The notes under the pieces are model-generated. The model was not told where the DNA came from, did no database searches, and worked only from the letters and a program-made list of their open reading frames with translations. A stretch of 6,907 nt of DNA, from the NCBI GenBank assembly GCA_945982095.1, contig CAMFRR010000044.1, positions 1 to 6,907 of the forward strand. Direction: 5' to 3'. Made by a program: the position numbers and the translations under genes. Source of the DNA: an uncultured Bacteroidales bacterium. Its GTDB lineage: Bacteria > Bacteroidota > Bacteroidia > Bacteroidales > UBA932. Below, piece after piece: positions 1-5,663 of this stretch; positions within the stretch are counted from its first letter, which is position 1, and every line of letters begins with the position of its first letter.

Positions 1-12
1 AATTTACATATT

Positions 13-1239
13 ATGATACCTCAGATTAAAATCTCAGACTATAATTATAATCTTCCTGATGAGAGGATTGCCAAGTTTCCCTTGCAGACAAGAGATGCTT
101 CAAAGCTGCTTGTTTATAAAAATGGCATTATCGACAGCAAATTCAAACTATTGCCGGACTTCTTGCCTGAGGATGCAATGATGGTTTTCAATGAAACCAG
201 GGTTGTTCCTGCGAGATTGCATTTCCACAGGGCTAGCGGTGCCCATATTGAGATATTCTGTCTCCAGCCTTATAATCCGGCTGATTATGTCAGAAACTTC
301 GCAGCAAGGCATACCTGCAGCTGGCGCTGCATCGTAGGCAATGTCAAGAAATGGAAAAACGCAGAAGAGCTTTTCCTCATGAATCCAATGGACGATGCTC
401 AACTTGCAAAAGTGGATATGCGAGCCAGGTTAATTGAACGTGAGGGTGAGAGTTCCATAGTTGAGTTCAATTGGAAGAGCGATATGGATTTTTCTGAAGT
501 GTTGGACCTTTGCGGCAATATTCCAATCCCTCCATATCTCAACAGGGATACACAGGATATAGACCTGGAAAGGTATCAGACGACATACGCGAATCTCAGA
601 GGCTCTGTAGCGGCTCCTACGGCCGGTCTGCACTTCACTCCAGAGATTATGGAGCGCATATCAGCAAAGGGCATAGACATAGAAAAAGTGTGCCTACACG
701 TGGGTGCAGGCACGTTTTTGCCGGTTAAGAGCGAGAAAATCGAAGGGCATGTAATGCACAGGGAACCTTTCGTTGTGAGCCTGGATTTTTTGCAGAAACT
801 TTTGGCTCTGAAAATTGCGAATAAGCCCCTGATAGCCGTAGGAACCACATCTGTACGTACTCTGGAGTCACTTTATTGGGCAGGTGTGCGTTGTCATAAA
901 GGAAAGGAGCTCTCTGACATATGTCAGTGGGAGCCATATGAAGACAATGGCCCTGAGACCGAAGTCACGGACGCTTTGGCGGCTCTCATAGCATATATGC
1001 GTGAACATGATATGGCAGAACTCAGCCTTGGAACCAAGATTATCATTGTTCCAGGCTACAAGCTGCGTATAGTGAATATACTGGTTACTAATTTTCACCA
1101 GCCACAGAGTACCTTGCTGCTCTTGATTTCTGCCTTCATAGGAAACAATTGGCGCGCAGTCTATGACCACGCGCTTGAAAATGATTACAGATTCCTAAGT
1201 TACGGCGACAGTTCGCTGCTTTTTGCAAGCGAACTGTAA
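13..1239 (+). CDS. QueA-like S-adenosylmethionine:tRNA ribosyltransferase-isomerase, long Bacteroidales form
   Basis: This is a 408-residue protein of the QueA family. Characterised QueA moves the ribosyl part of S-adenosylmethionine onto preQ1-modified tRNA to form epoxyqueuosine in the wobble position, in the cytoplasm. Family signatures run the whole length: YNLPDERIAKFP near the N-terminus, FNETRVVPARL around residue 60-70, GNIPIPPYLNRD before residue 185, GSVAAPTAGLHF at 197-208, LHVGAGTF at 228-235, AVGTTSVRTLES at 275-286, TNFHQPQSTLLLL from 359, and YRFLSYGDSSLL at the end. Usual QueA is about 340-360 residues. The extra length lies mainly in the N-terminal half (about residues 85-160) and around 295-320. 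As I recall, Bacteroidales often carry a standard QueA plus a longer paralog of this type, so queuosine synthesis by this copy is not certain and I give no symbol. The ATG at 13 fits the usual start of this long form; only 12 bases precede it, with no Shine-Dalgarno sequence and no visible promoter. It converges on the minus-strand operon. Confidence 0.88.
   Translation: MIPQIKISDYNYNLPDERIAKFPLQTRDASKLLVYKNGIIDSKFKLLPDFLPEDAMMVFNETRVVPARLHFHRASGAHIEIFCLQPYNPADYVRNFAARHTCSWRCIVGNVKKWKNAEELFLMNPMDDAQLAKVDMRARLIEREGESSIVEFNWKSDMDFSEVLDLCGNIPIPPYLNRDTQDIDLERYQTTYANLRGSVAAPTAGLHFTPEIMERISAKGIDIEKVCLHVGAGTFLPVKSEKIEGHVMHREPFVVSLDFLQKLLALKIANKPLIAVGTTSVRTLESLYWAGVRCHKGKELSDICQWEPYEDNGPETEVTDALAALIAYMREHDMAELSLGTKIIIVPGYKLRIVNILVTNFHQPQSTLLLLISAFIGNNWRAVYDHALENDYRFLSYGDSSLLFASEL
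1208..1237. terminator. Hairpin at the convergent gene end, possible bidirectional terminator
   Basis: A perfect 10-base inverted repeat, acagttcgct (1208-1217) and agcgaactgt (1228-1237), flanks a 10-base loop in which a further GC/GC pairing can extend the stem past one bulged A to leave a TTTTT loop. It covers the last codons and first stop base of the QueA-like gene and lies just before the stop of the convergent acyltransferase gene. There is no U-run after the stem on either strand, so it is not a classical intrinsic terminator. It could still help end or stabilise both transcripts. Structure is seen; function is inferred. Confidence 0.35.
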
Positions 1240-1260
1240 AGCTAAGCTATTCGTTTGCAA
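1223..1260. repeat. Second inverted repeat overlapping the junction hairpin
   Basis: ttgcaagcgaa (1223-1233) and ttcgtttgcaa (1250-1260) are an 11-base inverted repeat with one mismatch, which becomes a G-U wobble in the plus-strand transcript. The loop is 16 bases and holds the stop codon of the QueA-like gene and the 7-base spacer. The left arm shares bases 1228-1233 with the right arm of the 1208-1237 hairpin, so the two structures cannot form together. The right arm lies in the last codons of the acyltransferase gene. Confidence 0.35.
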
Positions 1261-2413
1261 TATATTCTCCTGCCTCCAGTTTCTTTTTGGCGAAGACAGG
1301 GTTGGCATAGATATGCAGGAAGATGTCTTCCAACTCTTTCCTGTCTATTGTATCTTCCACACAGTCCAGCTGTATGCTCATATACTCTATGAAATGCTCC
1401 TTTTGTTCAGGAGTATACATGTGTGCATACTCTTCATTGCCTGAAATCATGTCGTAGGCTATGTAGTTGTTGTCCCAGAGATGGTAGCCGGCTATGACAC
1501 GTTTATTGACGGCATGACGCAGTTCCCTGTAGCGGTCGTTCTTGTCGCAGTCACCTGCTGCAATGATTTCTTTCTCTGAAATAGGAGTGCCTATATAAAG
1601 GTGTATATTTCCTTTCTGCTGGGTAATGCCCGTAAGAATACTCATTGTGTCCTCGTTTGGAGACTTGACATATTTTTCACGGCGTGAAATGTAAATTTCG
1701 CGGGCCTTCTGTATGTCACAAGGCTCAAATTCATATGAAATGCTCAGTGGCACGATATTGAGCTCGGAGAAATTCTCGCTGAAACTGCCCTTTCCTGACA
1801 TGTCCAGCATTTTGAGGAGACCCTGTTCTGTAATGTCAAGGCCATCTTTTGTACGTCCCTGGCGTTGGGCCAGCCATATGCTGCTGGTGTTGCTGGTGAT
1901 GGTAAGCCTTATGTACTCAGACAGAAGCTGCGAACTCATATATAATTCCCTTGCAGATATGCCGCGTACCACCTTGATCATACGATTAGAGCGTATAAGG
2001 CTCTCTATGAACTGGTTGGTGATGAGATTACTGCCCACGCATATCTGTGTGGTGGGATTGTTGGTCTTGTGCATGACAAGCTGGGTGATGGCAGGGTCCA
2101 GAATTATGTCCCTGTGATTGCTCATCAAGAGGTAGCATCTGTCCTTAGGCAGGTTGTCCACTCCTTCATAAGTGAAGTTCTTGGCTGATTTTGACAACAC
2201 TTTCTCCACTATTGTTGATACGACTTTATCTTGGAGCTCAGCTATACTTTTGATTTTTCTCAATTGTGACGACAGCCAGCCTGCAGGTTTCTCAGGATAA
2301 TAATACTGGGAAACCTTGGTAATCATAGGATGGGAGGCGATTTTGGAAATGGCCTTTACAGCCTCTTCATCAGTATACGGACATATGTCCGAAAATTTAT
2401 CTGGTGTTTCCAT
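1247..2413 (-). CDS. PlsB/PlsC-type glycerolipid acyltransferase family protein
   Basis: This 388-residue protein belongs to the glycerol-3-phosphate / lysophosphatidate acyltransferase superfamily, which transfers acyl chains to lipid precursors at the inner membrane. Visible blocks in order: YLLMSNHRDIILD (residues 94-106) as catalytic motif I, NRMIKVVRG (143-151) at the motif II position, AQRQGRTKDG (182-191) as the substrate-phosphate motif III, and VPLSISYE (221-228) as motif IV. The motif III form resembles PlsB/DHAPAT-like enzymes more than the short EGTRS of PlsC. The usual HX4D spacing is not met: H100 and D106 are separated by five residues, though D102 is also near. The roughly 90-residue N-terminal extension and 150-residue C-terminal region are not recognised, and no strong membrane segment is seen. 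The start is the ATG at 2413, 14 bases after the stop of the channel gene, with no Shine-Dalgarno sequence. It is the last gene of the run. The acyl acceptor is unknown: glycerol-3-phosphate, a lysophospholipid or an amine are all possible. Confidence 0.82.
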   Translation of the reverse strand: METPDKFSDICPYTDEEAVKAISKIASHPMITKVSQYYYPEKPAGWLSSQLRKIKSIAELQDKVVSTIVEKVLSKSAKNFTYEGVDNLPKDRCYLLMSNHRDIILDPAITQLVMHKTNNPTTQICVGSNLITNQFIESLIRSNRMIKVVRGISARELYMSSQLLSEYIRLTITSNTSSIWLAQRQGRTKDGLDITEQGLLKMLDMSGKGSFSENFSELNIVPLSISYEFEPCDIQKAREIYISRREKYVKSPNEDTMSILTGITQQKGNIHLYIGTPISEKEIIAAGDCDKNDRYRELRHAVNKRVIAGYHLWDNNYIAYDMISGNEEYAHMYTPEQKEHFIEYMSIQLDCVEDTIDRKELEDIFLHIYANPVFAKKKLEAGEYIANE

Positions 2414-2427
2414 AATGATTGGATTTA

Positions 2428-3363
2428 TTAGTTTTCCTTATGTATGTGTACATCCATCTGAGGGAAAGGGAACTGTATGCCCGCTTTAGGCAGATTGGTG
2501 TACAGGGAGTTGTTCAAATTGAAGTAAACGCTCCAGTAGTCTTCGGCCTTAACCCATGCGCGTATGGTAAAAAGTACTGATGAGTCCTTGAGGCTGAGTA
2601 TGTTGCAGCTTGGATTGTCAGGAGCTCCGTCGCTGATGTGTTGGATGAGTTTCTCTTCTTCCACCAAGGAGAGAGCCACCTCCCTCATATGTTCCACCTC
2701 CGTTCCGTATGCTGTGTCTATCTGCCATTCAACCCTGCGGAATACGCAGGATGTGAAGTTGTTGATAGGCGCATTGGATAAAGTGCCGTTTGGGATGTAT
2801 ATGGTCTTGTTGTCAGGGGTATGTATTTCGGTACTGAATATGGAGATGCTGTGTACAGTGCCTCCGAAACCGTTTGTCTCTATGTAATCACCGGCTTTGA
2901 ACGGCTTGAATATCAGAATTAGCATTCCTCCTGCAAAATTTGACATCGCTCCGCTCAGAGCCATGCCTATTGCCATTCCGGATGCTGCCAAGATGGCTGC
3001 CAATGAGGTTGTGTTGATGCCCAAGGCGCTGATAACCATTATGATGAGCATAAGGGTCAGCAGGACTGAGAGCAGACTTTGTACAAATGAAACAATAGCC
3101 TTGTCTCTGCCCCTGCGCTGCATGGTGCTCATTACCGTCTTTTTGATGCGCCTTATCACCCACATTCCCACAGCATATATGGCGAATGCGGCAATGAGTT
3201 TCAACCCGAAGTCCAAGGCGCTGCTGAGCAGTTCGTGCATCAGTGTTTGAGGATCTGTTTCCTTAATGTGTTCCAACTGTTGCGCCAGATTATCCTTGAC
3301 ATTCAGAGTGTCAAGCTTTTCGGCCATCTTGCCTATACCAAAGTCTTGGAGCAGCTGTATCAT
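2428..3363 (-). CDS. Small-conductance mechanosensitive channel, MscS family
   Basis: This 311-residue inner-membrane protein fits the MscS family, whose members open under membrane tension and release solutes during hypo-osmotic shock. The N-terminal 50 residues are hydrophilic and helix-forming. Membrane segments follow at about 54-70 and 94-114, then the pore-lining TM3 at about 119-152, rich in Ala, Gly and Ser (LAAILAASGMAIGMALSGAMSNFAGGMLIL), as in MscS. PFKAGDYIETNGFGGTV (from 154) begins the beta domain and TIYIPNGTLSNAPINNFTS is the family's conserved beta-domain signature. The C-terminal alpha/beta region ends with INPN-like FPFPQMDVHIHKEN. The length is close to the 286 residues of E. 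coli MscS. The ATG at 3363 follows the upstream stop by 13 bases and has a purine-rich stretch (aagggcggga) before it, the nearest thing to a ribosome binding site in the operon. Two TAA stops stand in tandem at its end. Ion selectivity cannot be read from the sequence. Confidence 0.93.
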   Translation of the reverse strand: MIQLLQDFGIGKMAEKLDTLNVKDNLAQQLEHIKETDPQTLMHELLSSALDFGLKLIAAFAIYAVGMWVIRRIKKTVMSTMQRRGRDKAIVSFVQSLLSVLLTLMLIIMVISALGINTTSLAAILAASGMAIGMALSGAMSNFAGGMLILIFKPFKAGDYIETNGFGGTVHSISIFSTEIHTPDNKTIYIPNGTLSNAPINNFTSCVFRRVEWQIDTAYGTEVEHMREVALSLVEEEKLIQHISDGAPDNPSCNILSLKDSSVLFTIRAWVKAEDYWSVYFNLNNSLYTNLPKAGIQFPFPQMDVHIHKEN

Positions 3364-3376
3364 TTCCCGCCCTTAA

Positions 3377-4663
3377 TTAGAAAAGTTTCTTTACTTGAGC
3401 CACTATTTCTGAAGCATCTGCCTCAGGATCCATCACAAGCATAGCTTTGGCATGGACGATTTTGTCTCCGCATTCATCCTGACGTTTCTGTTCGCCCGCT
3501 CCTGTAATATTGAGCATGATGATGTCGTCTTCGTTTATGTCACCGTTATCGAGTGCCTGCGAAAGTGATGCCACCGCAACAGCTGAAGCCGGGTGGATAT
3601 CCACGCCTTCCTTCTCATGGAACATTTCGCCCCAGTACTCAAGCTCAGAGTTGCTTACGCTGTAGATTTCTCCATTGCTGTCCTCAAGCGCATCGAAGAG
3701 GCCTCCGGCAATGGAATATGGCGGTTTGCGGTTGCTCAGAACCTTGGCCTTGATTTCGGCAGAAGCTTCGCGGGCTTTCTCGGCAGGGAAATCGACCAGG
3801 CTGCGGCTGCGTGTGGCCCAAGAATCATACATTATCGTAAATGGCTCGTTCTGTGACAGCATGAGTCTGGTCTTCTTGTATCCGAAACGTCCGTCTTCAA
3901 TGATGCGCAGATTGTTCTCATATGCCGCAATTGCACCCGTACCGCTTCCGACGGCCTGAAAATATGCATCTGGAATGGTGCCAATTGCTTCTATTGCAGA
4001 GAGATAGCATGTTCCCATTCCATCCCTTCTGGCTATATTCTTGGCTCCTCCTTCAGCAAAAAACATAGGGTCACTGCAGAGTTTGTCTGCAAGGGCTATT
4101 GCATCATAATAGTCCGAGCCCTCAGGACTGCATATTATCTTCACGCAAGGATTCAGAGGGGCATCGAACCACAGGGCCTGGAGATTGTCATAAGGAATGC
4201 TCACAACAAGAGGAATATTGTTCTGGCTGCATACAGATGCGAAGGCACGGGCAGTGTTGCCGGCCGAAGCCACGACAATCACACGTTTCTCATTTTCATC
4301 CATGCGGCCGCATACGCTGTATGCCTCGGTCTCCTTGAATGATGCAGTCTTGAAGAATGCACCGACCTCAGGATTCCATCCGCTCATTGTGATGTAGAGG
4401 TTCTTCAGACCCAAAGTGTCAGCGAGACCCTTGGATTTGTAGGTTACCGGGGCACAGCTGCCTTTGAGCAAGCGTTTTACAGGCAGCCAGTTGTGGTAAC
4501 GGAAAAGCCCTTCTTCCGCAGGGTCGGCAAGAAACTCGTTCTTCTTGTATTCTGCTCTCACAAGAGAGGCTGTCGCCGACTGGGGATATGAAAGTGTCCA
4601 TCCGGCATCCTCGAAACGCTGGCCGTCTGCAACATTGATGAGAGTATATTCAGTAGCTTTCAT
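3377..4663 (-). CDS. Probable cysteate synthase (threonine-synthase-like PLP enzyme)
   Basis: A 428-residue fold-type II PLP enzyme. The likely Schiff-base lysine is K110 in KTASFKETEAY; SAGNT (133-137) fits the cofactor-ring contact, and GSGTG (239-243) fits the phosphate-binding loop. Canonical threonine synthase starts with an MxYxST-type block and has AFKD or SFKDR at the lysine; neither is present. The protein instead follows the cysteate synthase layout known from Methanosarcinales: FRYHNWLPV (54-62), PVTYKSKGLADTLGLKNLYI (72-91), GAFFKTASFKE, EGGAKNIARRDGMGT (204-218), YFQAVGSGTG (234-243), VLSNRKPPYSIAGGLFDAL and EGVDIHPASAVAVASL. That enzyme makes L-cysteate from O-phosphoserine and sulfite. 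In Bacteroidota cysteate is the precursor of sulfonolipids. This comparison is from memory, not an alignment. I chose the ATG at 4663: it gives the expected N-terminus and a 7-base gap, whereas the upstream ATG at 4738 would overlap the exchanger gene by 68 bases. The alternative is a threonine synthase paralog of other function. Confidence 0.78.
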   Translation of the reverse strand: MKATEYTLINVADGQRFEDAGWTLSYPQSATASLVRAEYKKNEFLADPAEEGLFRYHNWLPVKRLLKGSCAPVTYKSKGLADTLGLKNLYITMSGWNPEVGAFFKTASFKETEAYSVCGRMDENEKRVIVVASAGNTARAFASVCSQNNIPLVVSIPYDNLQALWFDAPLNPCVKIICSPEGSDYYDAIALADKLCSDPMFFAEGGAKNIARRDGMGTCYLSAIEAIGTIPDAYFQAVGSGTGAIAAYENNLRIIEDGRFGYKKTRLMLSQNEPFTIMYDSWATRSRSLVDFPAEKAREASAEIKAKVLSNRKPPYSIAGGLFDALEDSNGEIYSVSNSELEYWGEMFHEKEGVDIHPASAVAVASLSQALDNGDINEDDIIMLNITGAGEQKRQDECGDKIVHAKAMLVMDPEADASEIVAQVKKLF

Positions 4664-4670
4664 TGCTTGA

Positions 4671-5648
4671 TTAATTTGCTGTGAACAATAGATAGAAATA
4701 AATGCCTGCCAAGGCGAGCAGCGCAACTCCTTCCACACGGTCCAGGGTCTTTTTGGTAAAAGTGAAATAGCTGGCGAGAAGGAAGAGCACAGACAACATT
4801 ACGAAGCCCAGGTCTGTCACATTTATGTTGGACATATCCAGAGGATGTATAAGGGCTGAGCCTCCGAGAATCAGGAGTATGTTGGCGATGTTGCTGCCTA
4901 TGATGTTGCCCAATGCCATCTGTCCTTTTTTCTTTACTGCAGCGGCTACGCAGGTCGCAAGCTCAGGCAGAGAAGTGCCTACGGCAAGTATGCTGATGCC
5001 TATCAGCTTGTCGCTCATCCCGAAATGGCGTGCAAGCAGGCTGGCGTTGTCTACAAATAGATTACCACCTATGATTAATGCGGCTAAAGAGCCAACTATC
5101 ATAAACACAGACAATAAAACAGGTTTGTTGGTAGTGGGTAACACATTTGTTTCACTACAATTGTCAGTATCTGTATGGCCTGATTTGAAGGATGAGTACA
5201 TATAGAGAACAAAGCATATCAGCATCAGGGCTCCGTCCAGCCTGGAAATCATATCCGAGTTGCCGGTGCCGAAGAGACTGTGGTTCATGCCCAGGATGAT
5301 GAGCAGGGCAGTGGCTGCAATGTTCAGAGGAATGTCTTTTCTGATGTTGTCCTTGGTGATGGCGATGGGCAGGATAACTGCTGAAACGCCCAGAATCAGG
5401 AAGGTGTTGAAAATGTTGCTGCCTATGATATTTCCTACGGACATGTCAGAACTTCCCCTGAATGCCGATATGAAAGATACAACCATCTCAGGCGTGCTGG
5501 TGCCTATTCCGACTATGGTAAGGCCAATGAGAAATTCGCTCAAGCCGCTTCTGCGTGCAATGTCTGACGCTCCGTCAATCAGATAATTGGATCCGATGAC
5601 AACCAGCGCAATTCCGAGCAGAAGCAATAATATGGTAGTGATTGACAT
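4671..5648 (-). CDS. Sodium/calcium antiporter, CaCA family (YrbG-like)
   Basis: This 325-residue, strongly hydrophobic protein is a Ca2+/cation antiporter of the inner membrane, expected to expel calcium (or a similar cation) in exchange for Na+ or H+. The family's two inverted alpha repeats are both complete: GTSTPE at residues 49-54 with GNIIGSNIFN at 72-81, and GTSLPE at 224-229 with GNIIGSNIAN at 247-256. The glutamates E54 and E229 and the asparagines N78 and N253 are the expected ion ligands. About ten membrane segments are visible, with a hydrophilic link at about 153-176 between the halves. The duplication is still visible in the DNA: a 17-base stretch is identical at 4888-4904 and 5413-5429. 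The length is normal for the family. The ATG at 5648 stands 15 bases after the methyltransferase stop and has no Shine-Dalgarno sequence. Ion specificity is not shown by sequence alone. Confidence 0.93.
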   Translation of the reverse strand: MSITTILLLLLGIALVVIGSNYLIDGASDIARRSGLSEFLIGLTIVGIGTSTPEMVVSFISAFRGSSDMSVGNIIGSNIFNTFLILGVSAVILPIAITKDNIRKDIPLNIAATALLIILGMNHSLFGTGNSDMISRLDGALMLICFVLYMYSSFKSGHTDTDNCSETNVLPTTNKPVLLSVFMIVGSLAALIIGGNLFVDNASLLARHFGMSDKLIGISILAVGTSLPELATCVAAAVKKKGQMALGNIIGSNIANILLILGGSALIHPLDMSNINVTDLGFVMLSVLFLLASYFTFTKKTLDRVEGVALLALAGIYFYLLFTAN

Positions 5649-5663
5649 GGTCTATGTTATGAA

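Noticed and set aside
1..12. A promoter or ribosome binding site upstream of the QueA-like gene.
   Set aside because: Only 12 A/T-rich bases are available, too few to judge a Bacteroidota -7/-33 promoter, and there is no Shine-Dalgarno sequence.
1713..2117. Plus-strand open frame of 134 codons.
   Set aside because: It lies wholly opposite the acyltransferase gene, has a low-complexity composition (Ser, Leu, Met, Arg) typical of a complementary-strand shadow, and shows no family motif.
3377..4663. Calling the gene thrC.
   Set aside because: The canonical ThrC start block and the AFKD or SFKDR lysine motif are missing, and the motif order matches cysteate synthase better. It is kept as the alternative in the feature entry.
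4664..4738. A 25-residue N-terminal extension of the cysteate synthase-like gene, starting at the ATG at 4738.
   Set aside because: It would overlap the end of the exchanger gene by 68 bases, its residues do not look like the family, and the ATG at 4663 gives the expected start and an operon-like 7-base gap.
4888..5429. A 17-base exact direct repeat at 4888-4904 and 5413-5429.
   Set aside because: Both copies encode the IIGSNI part of the two alpha repeats of the CaCA exchanger, so the known internal duplication of the protein and its conserved residues explain it. It is not a mobile or recombination site.
5649..5663. Internal promoter between the methyltransferase and exchanger genes.
   Set aside because: The 15-base gap and the adjoining coding sequence show no convincing TTTG / TAnnTTTG pair, so I treat the five minus-strand genes as one unit.
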